Positions 49,662 through 58,052 are shown, counted from the stretch's first letter. The stretch is 64,000 nt of DNA from Hufsiella ginkgonis (GCF_009834915.1 NZ_WVHS01000001.1:1426001-1490000); one strand, 5' to 3'. Notes: generated by a model not told the origin, from the letters alone. Numbers and translations: made by a program.

Positions 49662-50815
49662 TCGGTAATAGCCGCGGCATTCCCGCTGTCGGCGTTCTCA
49701 TGGATGATCTTACGGGTCGGGTAGGCGAAGCTCGCATCGTTGCTGCGTACAATTTCCATGATCTTGTAGTTGATCTCTTCCTTGATCTTCATGTATTCGC
49801 CGTAATCCATCATCTCGATAAAATACAATACCTGGATGTTGATAGACCATTCGCCGAAGCTGTCGAACGTAATGATAGGGTCGTCGCTGATCTGAGCGCG
49901 GCTGATGATGTACTCCGAGATGTCGCCGGCAATTTTCCGGATCGTTTCAGGCGCGGTATCGTAGGTGAGCCCGATGGTGAACTTCATCCGGCGGTAATTG
50001 CGGAGTGTGAGGTTTTCCAGGGGACCGTCGATCATTTTTTTATTGGGAAAAGTGACGATCGTTTTATCGGTGGTGCGGATCTGCGTGCTGCGGAACCCCA
50101 CTTTCTCCACGGTCCCTTCGTAACCCTCTACGCGGATGAGGTCGCCCACCACGAAAGGCTTGTCCATAAAAATGGTGAACGAGCCGAGCAGGTTCTCGAG
50201 GCTTTCTTTGGCAGCTAAGGCGATGGCGATACCGCCGATACCAAGTCCGGCGATAATAGTAGCTACGTTCAGGTTAAAAACGGAGCCCAGTATTACGAAA
50301 AAACAGAGGATGACGGTAACGATCTTCGACAGTTCGCGCAGGAAGAGCACGATCTGGTCGTCGGATTTGGATTCGGTAAGCGAGGCTTTATACGAGAATA
50401 CATGGGCCACGAAATCGATCATCCGAAGCAGGATCCAGAACAGGGAAGTGATGATACAGAACAGGAAGATCTTGTCGAACACATCGATGAGGGTGACCGA
50501 GTACAGCTCTTTTTTGTTCCCCACGGTAACCATCCGGCTAAATATCACCTCGTTGAGCGGGTAACTGAGCTGGTTGATAGCGAGATACAGGGTAACGAGG
50601 AGAATCACGATCTCCACCGGCCTGACAAGCAGCGCGACAAATACTTCCGCTTTTACCTCCTGCCCGAACCTGCCGAATAAAGTATACAGCAATTTGCTTA
50701 GCAACCGCGAGAGTATCCGTTTAAAGATGATCCCGGCAATAATGATCCCTGCGAACAGGAGGTACGCTTTTACGGAATTGCCCAGTATCACCCGGTCGAA
50801 AAATGCTGCCGTCAT
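49658..50815 (-). CDS. Mechanosensitive ion channel (MscS family)
   Basis: A 385-residue inner-membrane channel. Four to five membrane helices in the N-terminal 190 residues precede the pore helix (VATIIAGLGIGGIAIALAAKESLENLLGS), then the cytoplasmic beta domain (FVVGDLIRVEGYEGTVEKVGFRSTQIRT) and an alpha/beta domain. It releases solutes on hypo-osmotic shock. It is downstream of rplS but separated from it by a strong terminator. Confidence 0.94.
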   Translation of the reverse strand: MTAAFFDRVILGNSVKAYLLFAGIIIAGIIFKRILSRLLSKLLYTLFGRFGQEVKAEVFVALLVRPVEIVILLVTLYLAINQLSYPLNEVIFSRMVTVGNKKELYSVTLIDVFDKIFLFCIITSLFWILLRMIDFVAHVFSYKASLTESKSDDQIVLFLRELSKIVTVILCFFVILGSVFNLNVATIIAGLGIGGIAIALAAKESLENLLGSFTIFMDKPFVVGDLIRVEGYEGTVEKVGFRSTQIRTTDKTIVTFPNKKMIDGPLENLTLRNYRRMKFTIGLTYDTAPETIRKIAGDISEYIISRAQISDDPIITFDSFGEWSINIQVLYFIEMMDYGEYMKIKEEINYKIMEIVRSNDASFAYPTRKIIHENADSGNAAAITD

Positions 50816-50825
50816 AAAGTGCCTA

Positions 50826-50859
50826 AAATAAAAAACCTCCCCCGGTTAAACGGAGAAGG
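50826..50859 (-). terminator. Rho-independent terminator of rplS
   Basis: On the minus strand CCTTCTCCG pairs with CGGGGGAGG (50836-50859; two G-U pairs) around a 6-nt loop. It is followed by TTTTTTATTTT (50835-50826). It lies about 20 bp after the rplS stop. Confidence 0.85.
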
Positions 50860-50880
50860 CCATAATGCTGTATAAATTGG

Positions 50881-51231
50881 TTATACGCCTCTTTTGGTTT
50901 TGATACGGGCAGCTTTGCCGGTCAATTCGCGGAGGTAGAACAGTTTCGCCCTGCGAACTTTACCAATGCTGTTTACTTCGATTTTATCGATGTTAGGAGA
51001 ATTCACAGGGAAAATACGCTCAACCCCGATACCGTTCGACACTTTGCGTACTGTGAAAGTTTCTGTTGACCCAACACCGTTACGCTGAATAACAACGCCC
51101 TGGTAGATCTGGATACGCTCTTTGTTTCCTTCGCGGATCTTGTAGTGTACGCTTACGGTATCACCAGCCTTAAAGGTAGGAACCGTCTTTTTTTCTATGG
51201 CCTGTTCTTCAACAAATTTTACTAAATCCAT
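50881..51231 (-). CDS. rplS: 50S ribosomal protein L19
   Basis: A 116-residue ribosomal protein of normal length, with the family core [29 protein letters not shown] and [24 protein letters not shown], and the end [19 protein letters not shown]. In many bacteria it closes the rpsP-rimM-trmD-rplS operon. Here it is separated from trmD by two regulatory genes and has its own promoter-like sequence and terminator. Confidence 0.97.
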   Translation of the reverse strand: MDLVKFVEEQAIEKKTVPTFKAGDTVSVHYKIREGNKERIQIYQGVVIQRNGVGSTETFTVRKVSNGIGVERIFPVNSPNIDKIEVNSIGKVRRAKLFYLRELTGKAARIKTKRGV

Positions 51232-51277
51232 GATTTTAAGCTATTAAACCGATCTTTTACCCGAAAAAATCGGAATG

Positions 51278-51308
51278 CAATATTAGGGATTTCTTTTCAC
51301 TTATAAAA
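51278..51308 (-). promoter_or_regulatory. Probable rplS promoter
   Basis: On the minus strand TTTT (51308-51305), 19 nt, then TAATATTG (51285-51278): one mismatch in each of TTTG and TAnnTTTG, with ideal spacing. It would give rplS a leader of about 40 nt independent of trmD. Confidence 0.5.
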
Positions 51309-51344
51309 ATCGAATTTGAAAAAAGATTGCAACCCGGATGACTC

Positions 51345-51611
51345 TCACCCGGTATCTTCATTCAGCAATTGTGAAATGTGTTTGCATTCTATTTTAAAGT
51401 TGTCGAGCTCACCGTGATTTAGCCCGAAGATCTTTTCGAGGATCAGTACTTTTTGATGCGGAATATCTCGTTGATCGGCCAGTTTTATGTTCCGGTAATT
51501 TAAGAACGTATTGAAAGATACACCAAGCACCTTGGGAATTACTCTCATCGCCTTGTTGAAGTCTTTCTTCGGGAGGTTGTCAAGCAGGTCGTGAAGGCGA
51601 TACTTATACAT
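51345..51611 (-). CDS. Putative small helix-turn-helix protein
   Basis: An 88-residue protein. The middle part (FNKAMRVIPKVLGVSFNTFLNYRNI...IPHQKVLILEKIFGL) has the helix pattern of XRE/Cro-type DNA-binding proteins: an IPxVLGVSxxTFxNY turn and a KVxxLEKIFG helix. It is divergent from another helix-turn-helix-like gene across a palindrome-rich AT gap, a layout typical of paired regulators. It lies between trmD and rplS. Its targets are unknown. Confidence 0.7.
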   Translation of the reverse strand: MYKYRLHDLLDNLPKKDFNKAMRVIPKVLGVSFNTFLNYRNIKLADQRDIPHQKVLILEKIFGLNHGELDNFKIECKHISQLLNEDTG

Positions 51612-51614
51612 CGT

Positions 51615-51628
51615 TACAAAATTTTGTA
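51615..51628. promoter_or_regulatory. Operator-like palindromes in a divergent gap
   Basis: A perfect 14-bp palindrome TACAAAATTTTGTA sits 4 bp upstream of the minus-strand gene. A partial second copy (TAAAATTTTGT, 51638-51648) and a half copy (ACAAAATT, 51701-51708) follow. GAATT-TT-AATTC is at 51676-51687. This is a plausible binding array for one of the flanking regulators. Confidence 0.6.
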
Positions 51629-51744
51629 TTATTACAGTAAAATTTTGTTTTAGTTAACCAATAATTTGTATTGGCGAATTTTAATTCACAATAATTACGA
51701 ACAAAATTAAAATAATTAGTTAGATGCAAATTATTTTCCGTTAG

Positions 51745-52095
51745 ATGTTAAAAGAAATAGTTTACAAACTGCTTAAAGAGCAGGACCGGCCGCTGGGATG
51801 GCTGGCTACGGAAATGGACATGACGCCCGACGGATTGAAGCTGAGCCTCACCAACGAGTCGATGAAATACACGAACCTAAAATTAATGGCGACGGTACTG
51901 AACGTAGCTCCCGAATATTTTTTTAGCGGCGTAACCGCCGAAATCGCCGCAGCCAATATCGTGAACGATGAGCTTGCCGCTTTCCAGCATCTCAAACAAG
52001 AACTTGCCGCCTCTAAGGAACTGGTTGAAACGCTAAAAAGCCAGCTGCGGGATAAAGACCGGATCATCGACCTGCTGGGCAAGGCGAATAATTAA
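51745..52095 (+). CDS. Putative helix-turn-helix protein with coiled-coil tail
   Basis: A 116-residue protein. Residues about 5-60 (LKEQDRPLGWLATEMDMTPDGLKLSLTNESMKYTNLKLMATVLNVAPEYFF) read as an XRE-like fold with weak conservation. The C-terminal region from about 75 is a predicted coiled coil (LAAFQHLKQELAASKELVETLKSQLRDKDRIIDLL), suited to dimerisation. It is divergent from the 88-residue regulator and ends 4 bp before the convergent trmD gene. Confidence 0.7.
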   Translation: MLKEIVYKLLKEQDRPLGWLATEMDMTPDGLKLSLTNESMKYTNLKLMATVLNVAPEYFFSGVTAEIAAANIVNDELAAFQHLKQELAASKELVETLKSQLRDKDRIIDLLGKANN

Positions 52096-52099
52096 TGAT

Positions 52100-52774
52100 T
52101 TATTCAAGCAGGTCGGGCCTTCGCTCCCGGGTACGTTCGAGTGCCCGCTCATGGCGCCAGTTATCGATCGCAGCCTGGTTGCCGCTTAGCAAAACAGGCG
52201 GAACTTCGAGCCCGTTCCAGTTGGCGGGCCGGGTGTATACGGGCGCGTCGAGCAATTCTCCCTGGAAGGAATCTGAAAGCGCGGATGTTTCGTCAGACAG
52301 CACACCGGGAAGCAAGCGAACGATCGCGTCCACCAGTACCGCTGCCGGAAGCTCGCCGCCGGAAAGCACATAGTCGCCAATGGAGATCTCGCGGGTAACA
52401 AAAAGATCGCGGATACGCTGATCGATCCCCTTATAATGCCCGCAAAGAATGATGACGTTCTTTAGCGATGAAAGCTGGTTGGCGGCTGTTTGTGTAAGCA
52501 CCTCGCCGTCAGGGGTCATAAAAATCACCTCGTCGTAATGGCGTTCTTCCTTCAGCTTACCGATGCAGGCGGCAAAAGGACCGATAGACATCACCATGCC
52601 GCTGCCGCCGCCGTAGGGATAATCATCCACATTTTTATGTTTATTGTCGGCGTAATCGCGGAGGTTATGCACATAAATCTCTGTAAGCCCTTTTTTTTTA
52701 GCACGTTGAAGGATGGAATGTGCAAACGGGCTTTCCAGCAATGCCGGGAGGACGGTGATGATATCGAAACGCAT
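52100..52774 (-). CDS. trmD: tRNA (guanine37-N1)-methyltransferase
   Basis: A 224-residue SPOUT methyltransferase that makes m1G37 and prevents frameshifting. It opens with [17 protein letters not shown]. The AdoMet knot is [12 protein letters not shown] and [22 protein letters not shown], and the substrate segment YGGGSGMVM is present. Length is typical. The stop of an XRE gene lies 35 bp upstream, and the gap contains an ACGT-type repeat fragment (52790-52806). Confidence 0.97.
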   Translation of the reverse strand: MRFDIITVLPALLESPFAHSILQRAKKKGLTEIYVHNLRDYADNKHKNVDDYPYGGGSGMVMSIGPFAACIGKLKEERHYDEVIFMTPDGEVLTQTAANQLSSLKNVIILCGHYKGIDQRIRDLFVTREISIGDYVLSGGELPAAVLVDAIVRLLPGVLSDETSALSDSFQGELLDAPVYTRPANWNGLEVPPVLLSGNQAAIDNWRHERALERTRERRPDLLE

Positions 52775-52809
52775 GTGCGAATATACGGATAACGTACCAC
52801 GTCCAACTC

Positions 52810-53010
52810 TCAGTCACTGTCCTCTAACTCAAATATCTCCTCTACCGGCTTCCCGAACACCTTCGCGATTTTAAGGGCGAGTACAGCAGATGGTACGTAA
52901 CGGTTCGACTCGATAGTATTTATCGTTTGCCGGGATACTTTGATCAGTTCGGCCAAATCGGCCTGGGTGATGTTTTTAATGGCACGTTCTATTCTCAGGT
53001 TGTTTTTCAT
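52810..53010 (-). CDS. Small XRE family regulator (YozG/Cro-like)
   Basis: A 66-residue protein consisting only of an HTH_3 domain: [59 protein letters not shown]. This group commonly pairs with a small membrane protein. Its start overlaps the stop of the upstream membrane protein gene by 4 bp, so the two form a unit. An inverted repeat over their promoter (53879-53915) is a likely autoregulatory operator. Confidence 0.92.
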   Translation of the reverse strand: MKNNLRIERAIKNITQADLAELIKVSRQTINTIESNRYVPSAVLALKIAKVFGKPVEEIFELEDSD

Positions 53011-53855
53011 ATGGCGAAACCTCCTAACAACTGTTTTTCTTCTTTTAACCTGTTCCGCATAGAATAGTAACTGAATAACACGACGAAAATCAGCAGGGTG
53101 GAGATCAGGTTAATGACCAGGATGATAAGAAAACTTAAGCTGTATACGGCATAAGTTGCTACCAGTAAGAGCGAGTAGTTGATGAGCACGGCAAGGTACA
53201 TGCTATCCAGGCGATGCTGCATGGTCAGCTCATCTTCGAATGAATTAAGCGAATAGGTCCACACCAGCAGCGACCCGAAAAGTGTATAGTAAATTACGTC
53301 GAGCATGCCTTCGGATATAAGGTTGTATTCGAATACGGACGACAGGATAATGACGAGCAGACTTACTATGGCGACTGCAACCGCGAGAATCCGCCAGGGT
53401 TTATAAGGCAGGAACCGGGGAGTGTTGACAACGAACGTATCTTTTTTGAAATGCAGCAGGTAGTTAAATCGGATGATAAAGATCAGGATGGGCGTACAAA
53501 TATTATAGTTGATGAGGTCGGCATCACTCACCAGTCCAAGGACGAAATAAATAAGGCTGTTGATCAGGATGCTCCAGTATAATGCATCCATCCTGAGCCT
53601 CGATACCAGTTCATCCTCGATTTTTCTTTTGGAAAACGCGACGAAGATCAGCCCGAAAATCACCATCGTAATGGCTGCCTCGTCGGTGAAGTTGAACGTA
53701 CCTGGCGCGATAGTGCTGGTTTCGGGCCGCCCCCATTGCAGGAAGCTGAACCTGAAGTTATGTTCGACATTTAAATACCCGAGCACCAAACCCGGTAACG
53801 CCAGGATCCAACCGATCACTTTGAAAACGGGAGGAAATAAAAATCTACTTTTCAT
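53007..53855 (-). CDS. Multi-pass membrane protein paired with an XRE regulator
   Basis: A 282-residue protein with about eight hydrophobic helices arranged as two similar halves. Each half contains a polar (F/R)KRKIEDELVSRLRMDALYW-like segment: ERKIEDELVSRLRMDALY near residue 80 and SFEDELTMQHRLDSMYLAVL near 205. This suggests internal duplication. No characterised family is recognised. It is first gene of a two-gene unit with the XRE regulator and has its own promoter, inside the rimM-trmD interval. Confidence 0.8.
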   Translation of the reverse strand: MKSRFLFPPVFKVIGWILALPGLVLGYLNVEHNFRFSFLQWGRPETSTIAPGTFNFTDEAAITMVIFGLIFVAFSKRKIEDELVSRLRMDALYWSILINSLIYFVLGLVSDADLINYNICTPILIFIIRFNYLLHFKKDTFVVNTPRFLPYKPWRILAVAVAIVSLLVIILSSVFEYNLISEGMLDVIYYTLFGSLLVWTYSLNSFEDELTMQHRLDSMYLAVLINYSLLLVATYAVYSLSFLIILVINLISTLLIFVVLFSYYSMRNRLKEEKQLLGGFAI

Positions 53856-53873
53856 TTGTCAAATTGTTTTGAT

Positions 53874-53905
53874 CAAATGTAAAGTAAAGTTTAATATATG
53901 TCAAG
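53874..53905 (-). promoter_or_regulatory. Promoter of the membrane protein/XRE unit
   Basis: On the minus strand CTTG (53905-53902), 20 nt, then TACATTTG (53881-53874), an exact TAnnTTTG match. The start codon at 53855 follows 18 nt later. The -33 region also reads TTGACA, as in a sigma-70-like -35. Confidence 0.7.
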
Positions 53906-53915
53906 TTTATTTTAC
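53879..53915. promoter_or_regulatory. Inverted repeat overlapping the XRE-unit promoter
   Basis: Half-sites 53879-53893 (GTAAAGTAAAGTTTA) and 53901-53915 (TCAAGTTTATTTTAC) are inverted copies matching at 12 of 15 positions, with a 7-nt spacer. They cover the -7 and -33 elements, as expected for repression by the XRE protein encoded downstream. Confidence 0.55.
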
Positions 53916-53924
53916 ATTTTTTCT

Positions 53925-54452
53925 CTATTCTCCTAAATAAATCCCGATCAATCCCTCCGGCAGCGTCACATGTAGGATCCCTTCCTCATCGTCAATCTCT
54001 TTAATGATCTCGTCGATCAGCGGGAACATGATCTCCCGGGATTTATAAGGTACTACCGCGATGTATTGCTGCGGGTATTCGTGGATCTCTATGATCTCAC
54101 CAAGCTCGCCATGCGCTTCATCATGTACGATGTAACCTTTCAGGTCGGTAATCAGGAACTCGTCCTCATTTTTTTCTGGCATCTTGTCATTAGGCAGGTA
54201 GATCTTTTTCCGGATAATGGCTTGCGCCTTTTCGATGGTATCGACGTCATCAAAAAAGAAATTACCGGTTTGGTTTGCCTGCAATTTATAAGAGGAGGTA
54301 AAATAGGGCACCAGTTTACCGTTTATCTCGATAAAAACCGAATCGAGGTCAAGCTCCTCCGGCTCGCCGAACTCGAAAAACACCTGTACTTCGCCTTTAA
54401 GGCCTTTGGTTTTGGTGATGTAACCGAGGTAGAAACAGTCTGTGATATTCAT
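53925..54452 (-). CDS. rimM: Ribosome maturation factor RimM
   Basis: A 175-residue 16S processing factor for 30S assembly, binding S19. The N-terminal RimM domain is YLGYITKTKGLKGEVQVFFE, and the C-terminal PRC barrel includes LKGYIVHDEAHGELGEIIEIHEYPQQYIAVV and ends with the LPEGLIGIYL motif. It lies downstream of rpsP, separated by about 165 bp holding a terminator and a CTGA repeat. Confidence 0.96.
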   Translation of the reverse strand: MNITDCFYLGYITKTKGLKGEVQVFFEFGEPEELDLDSVFIEINGKLVPYFTSSYKLQANQTGNFFFDDVDTIEKAQAIIRKKIYLPNDKMPEKNEDEFLITDLKGYIVHDEAHGELGEIIEIHEYPQQYIAVVPYKSREIMFPLIDEIIKEIDDEEGILHVTLPEGLIGIYLGE

Positions 54453-54456
54453 ATTG

Positions 54457-54487
54457 GCTGTTAGCTGTCAGCGATCAGCTGTCAGCC
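54457..54487. repeat. CTGA-type dispersed repeat before rimM
   Basis: A run of GCTGTTAGCTGTCAGCGATCAG-like units directly abuts the rimM start codon on the minus strand. Confidence 0.7.
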
Positions 54488-54562
54488 TGGTTTTTAGGTT
54501 ATCAATCATGTCGGGAATTATCTTCAATTGCTCAAGCTGACCGCCGGCAGCTATAAAGCAAA

Positions 54563-54595
54563 ATAGCGAAGTACTTTCTCACGGTACTTCGCTAT
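54563..54595 (-). terminator. Terminator or attenuator after rpsP
   Basis: A perfect 12-bp stem (54563-54574 with 54584-54595, ATAGCGAAGTAC and its complement) has a 9-nt loop. On the minus strand it is followed by TTTGCTTTATAG. It lies 21 bp after the rpsP stop, within the expected rpsP-rimM transcript. Confidence 0.75.
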
Positions 54596-54616
54596 CAGTT
54601 AAAGCAGTATGGCTGA

Positions 54617-55141
54617 TTATTCTGCAGCAGGTGCTTCAGTTTCTTCAGCAGCGGCTTCTTCAGCAGGCGCTTCTTCAACCGGAGGTGTATTTTTCGCGGC
54701 GATAGCGGCGGCAATTTCCTCTTTCTTTTTAGCTTCAGCAGCCAGGGCAGCTTTACGGGCCTCGTCTTTAGTTTTAGTCAGGCTATCTTTTTTGCCTTCG
54801 ATCTTGCCGGTTTTACCTTCCATCCAGGCAGTGAATTTGGTATCTGCCTGCTCCTGGGTTAATGCGCCTTTCTTTACGCCGCCTTCAAGGTGTTTTTTGT
54901 AAAGTATACCTTTGTATGAAAGGATTGCGCGAACAGTCTCTGTAGGTTGTGCACCTTTGTTTACCCAATCTAATGTGCTATCGAAGTCGATATCAATGGT
55001 TGCCGGGTTGGTGTTCGGGTTGTAAGAACCTAAACGCTCGATAAATTTACCATCTCTTGGTGAGCGTGAATCTGCTACTACCACGTGATAAAAAGGTTTT
55101 CCCTTTTTACCGAATCTTTGCAATCTGATCTTAGTTGCCAT
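54617..55141 (-). CDS. rpsP: 30S ribosomal protein S16 with long C-terminal extension
   Basis: The first 80 residues are standard S16 (MATKIRLQRFGKKGKPFYHVVVADSRSPRDGKFIERLGSYNP). The remaining 90 are an Ala/Glu/Lys-rich low-complexity tail (AALAAEAKKKEEIAAAIAAK, ending in EEAAAEETEAPAAE), doubling the usual length. Such tails are common in Bacteroidota and are probably surface-exposed. It has its own -7 element upstream and a terminator downstream. Confidence 0.97.
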   Translation of the reverse strand: MATKIRLQRFGKKGKPFYHVVVADSRSPRDGKFIERLGSYNPNTNPATIDIDFDSTLDWVNKGAQPTETVRAILSYKGILYKKHLEGGVKKGALTQEQADTKFTAWMEGKTGKIEGKKDSLTKTKDEARKAALAAEAKKKEEIAAAIAAKNTPPVEEAPAEEAAAEETEAPAAE

Positions 55142-55191
55142 CTCTTTGTGTTATGTATTCAACATATTCCCGGAGTCCATCTGCGGGGCTG

Positions 55192-55199
55192 CAAAAGTA
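55192..55199 (-). promoter_or_regulatory. Bacteroidota -7 element of rpsP
   Basis: On the minus strand TACTTTTG fits TAnnTTTG exactly. It lies about 50 nt upstream of the rpsP start, and no clear TTTG is seen at 19 nt. Confidence 0.6.
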
Positions 55200-55251
55200 G
55201 GAATGTTTTTTTGAAAACGGAAATGAAATAGGGAACCTCTTCCCTATTCTC

Positions 55252-57051
55252 CTAAATTGTTTCAGGCAACGTATACTTCCGGCCTTTGTTCTGCACTTTC
55301 AGCCACTTCATGAGGGGTTCGAAATAGTCGAGCATAGGTTTTGCAGTAAGCTCCGAGCCGGTATTTTCTTTAAGTACCATGTTCCAGTCTTTGCTGGCGC
55401 CGGGATACATGATCTTGCGGAGAAAGTCGCCGACCGCCTTATTGCCATAGTAGTTGGTTGCTTTCGGGTCCTGGTGAAGGATCTCTTTCGCAATATGGTC
55501 ATGCAGCTGGAACAGGATCACGTAAGATAGCGCATAATCATAGTACTGGGCAGCGTCATCATTGATATGCGTTTTTGAGGCTGCATCACAATAGATCTCC
55601 CCACGATCTGCGGGCGGCACGATGCCCTGGTATTTTTTGGCAAGCTCCCACCACTTCCGGTTGTATTGGTCCTGCGGAAGATTACCTGCATAAAGCTCTT
55701 TTTCGAACTCGGTCATGGTACCGGCAGAAAAAGGAATGAATACCACGTAGTTGAGCGCCTCTTTTAACAGCGCCTGGATCTCATCGGTCCTGGTGCCTTT
55801 GGCGATCAGGCCTTTATTTTCAAGGAACGGTTTTTGCGCGGCTGCCAGGCCCATCAGGCTGCCCATGGCCTCGTGGTATGCGCGGTTAGCGCCTTCGCGA
55901 AGCAGCGGCGGCACATCCTTGTTGGTATAGGTCATGTAATAGAAAATGTGGCCCAGCTCGTGGTTGGCGGTTTCGTACCATTCTGAGTTAGGTTCTACGC
56001 TCATGAGGCTGCGAACGTCTTTATCAAGGTCCATATGCCAGGCCGAGGCATGGTTGTTCTTTTTGTAACCGGCATTAGCCGGGGCGGGATACAGGCTCGA
56101 TTTTTTCCAGAACGAGGCGGGCAGTTCCGGGTAGCCGATGCTCTTATAAAAATCAGCGGCATCCGTTACTATCCACGCGGCCGGCTTGGTTTTGAGTACC
56201 GAGTCGGTATTCATCCCCCGCACCGAAACCATGGCGCTCCAGTCTTGCGCCCAGCGGTTTGGAAGCCAGTGTGCAGGCAGGTATTCCGGTACTTCCTGCA
56301 CGTGGTATTTTTTTGCCAGCTCGTAACGCGCATACGTGTGCAGCTCGCGGTACAGCGGACGCAGCTCGCCGTTGATCTTCTGGATCAGCGCCATCATTTC
56401 GTCGGTGTTCAGCCCGTAGTCAGATACCTGGTAGCTGAAAAAATCCTTGTAGCCTAATGCCTGTACCGTTTTGTTGCGCAGCTCGCGCAGGCTGGTAAGA
56501 CCCGTTTTTAGTCCTTTTCCTACCTCTTTGCTCGACTCCCAGGCCGCCTGCCGTTTGGCCAGGTCGGTTTCATCTTTCAAAACGGCGTCGATCTCGTTGG
56601 TGGAAACCGATTTCCCGTTAAGTTGGAAATCGAAACCGAACAACTTCTCCGTCTGCGCGTTCTCCGCCTTGATCCTTGCTTTTACCACGTCTGAAACGGT
56701 TGCAGGATTATTTGCCGCGGTATAAAGGATCTTATTTAGCTGTTTTACCTGTAGCCCGGTGAGGTCGGATTTTGTTTCCAGCAACTTTCGTGCGCGCTCA
56801 ATATTCTCTTTACTCCCCGTGAAATTGGCAAAAGCCTCGCCCGTTACCTGCACCAGGTGGGCGTTGGTGGTATCGCCTTCCACAATTTTGGTATTGGATG
56901 CCCATTGTGCTTCAGACGATGCCGTATACAGCTCCAGGTATTCGGTGGTATAAGCGTCTATAAACGACTGTGCTTCGGCTTGCTTTCTTTCATTGCTTGC
57001 GCACGACGAAAAGAGCAGCAGGATGAGCACCGGGAAGCAGCGCTTTTTCAT
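55252..57051 (-). CDS. M2 family peptidyl-dipeptidase (ACE-like), lipoprotein
   Basis: A 599-residue zinc peptidase related to angiotensin-converting enzyme. A lipoprotein signal peptide (MKKRCFPVLILLLFSSC) places it in the periplasm or outer membrane. The zinc site is HELGH (H364, E365, H368), with the third ligand in REGANRAYHEAMGS (E394). It removes C-terminal dipeptides. The start is 1 bp after the pfkA stop, so the two are probably cotranscribed despite unrelated functions. Confidence 0.93.
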   Translation of the reverse strand: MKKRCFPVLILLLFSSCASNERKQAEAQSFIDAYTTEYLELYTASSEAQWASNTKIVEGDTTNAHLVQVTGEAFANFTGSKENIERARKLLETKSDLTGLQVKQLNKILYTAANNPATVSDVVKARIKAENAQTEKLFGFDFQLNGKSVSTNEIDAVLKDETDLAKRQAAWESSKEVGKGLKTGLTSLRELRNKTVQALGYKDFFSYQVSDYGLNTDEMMALIQKINGELRPLYRELHTYARYELAKKYHVQEVPEYLPAHWLPNRWAQDWSAMVSVRGMNTDSVLKTKPAAWIVTDAADFYKSIGYPELPASFWKKSSLYPAPANAGYKKNNHASAWHMDLDKDVRSLMSVEPNSEWYETANHELGHIFYYMTYTNKDVPPLLREGANRAYHEAMGSLMGLAAAQKPFLENKGLIAKGTRTDEIQALLKEALNYVVFIPFSAGTMTEFEKELYAGNLPQDQYNRKWWELAKKYQGIVPPADRGEIYCDAASKTHINDDAAQYYDYALSYVILFQLHDHIAKEILHQDPKATNYYGNKAVGDFLRKIMYPGASKDWNMVLKENTGSELTAKPMLDYFEPLMKWLKVQNKGRKYTLPETI

Positions 57052-57052
57052 A

Positions 57053-58036
57053 TTATAAGGATAAAATTTCCACGATCTTTAACAGGCTTGGGTTCACTTC
57101 GTTGATGTGTTTAATGGCGTTCCGGAACGGGGTGTAGTAAATATCTCCGTTCACCAGCCCAACCATTTCGCCTTTGCGGCCTTCCATCAGCTTTTCTACT
57201 GCAGCTACCGCAAGACGGCTGGCCAGCACACGGTCCATACAGGTTGGACGGCCGCCGCGCTGGATATGCCCTAAGATGGAGACCCTGGTGTCATACTGCG
57301 GGAACCGGTCTTTCACCGCGGCGGCAACTTCGAATGCGCCACCTGCATCGTCGCCTTCGGCCACGATCAATATTTTCGACGATTTATCTTTCCGACCCTT
57401 CTCGAGGCGCTTAAATAAAGCGTTAATGTCCGTTTTCGTTTCCGGGATCAGGATCGCTTCCGCACCCACGCCAATCCCGCTTCGCAAAGCGATGAGGCCT
57501 GAGTCGCGACCCATCACTTCCACGATAAAAAGCCGGTCGTGCGATTCCGCCGTGTCGCGGATCTTGTCCACCGCATCCACTACCGTGTTAATGGCCGTAT
57601 CGTAACCAATGGTGAAATCCGTTCCCGCCAGGTCGTTATCGATAGTTCCCGGCAAACCGAGTACGGGGATACCGAATTCTTCGATGAAAATATTTGCGCC
57701 GGTGAAGGTCCCGTCGCCGCCAATCGCTACCAGCGCATCAATGCCGTGTGCCACCAGGTTGTCATACGCCTTTTTCCGGCCTTCGGGCGTGCGGAACTCG
57801 TCGCTCCTGGCGGTTTTAAGGATCGTTCCGCCGCGCTGGATAATGTTGGAAACCGATTTCCGGTTCATGGGCAGGAATTCCCCGTGGATCATACCGTCGT
57901 AGCCGCGCATAATTCCGGTAACCTGTAAGTTATAATAAAGTGCCGTTCGTACCACTGCACGGATGGCGGCATTCATCCCCGGGGCATCCCCGCCGGAGGT
58001 AAATACACCTATATTTTTGATCTTTGATTTTGACAT
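57053..58036 (-). CDS. pfkA: 6-phosphofructokinase
   Basis: A 327-residue glycolytic enzyme phosphorylating fructose 6-phosphate in the cytoplasm. GVFTSGGDAPGMNAAIRAVVR and IGGDGTFTGA form the nucleotide site. The GGDG form (not GGDD) indicates an ATP- rather than pyrophosphate-dependent enzyme. PGTIDNDLAGTDFTIG carries the catalytic aspartate, and the C-terminal GHIQRGGRPTCMDR binds substrate. Length is normal. Confidence 0.96.
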   Translation of the reverse strand: MSKSKIKNIGVFTSGGDAPGMNAAIRAVVRTALYYNLQVTGIMRGYDGMIHGEFLPMNRKSVSNIIQRGGTILKTARSDEFRTPEGRKKAYDNLVAHGIDALVAIGGDGTFTGANIFIEEFGIPVLGLPGTIDNDLAGTDFTIGYDTAINTVVDAVDKIRDTAESHDRLFIVEVMGRDSGLIALRSGIGVGAEAILIPETKTDINALFKRLEKGRKDKSSKILIVAEGDDAGGAFEVAAAVKDRFPQYDTRVSILGHIQRGGRPTCMDRVLASRLAVAAVEKLMEGRKGEMVGLVNGDIYYTPFRNAIKHINEVNPSLLKIVEILSL

Positions 58037-58052
58037 GTGTGTGTGTTGTTAG

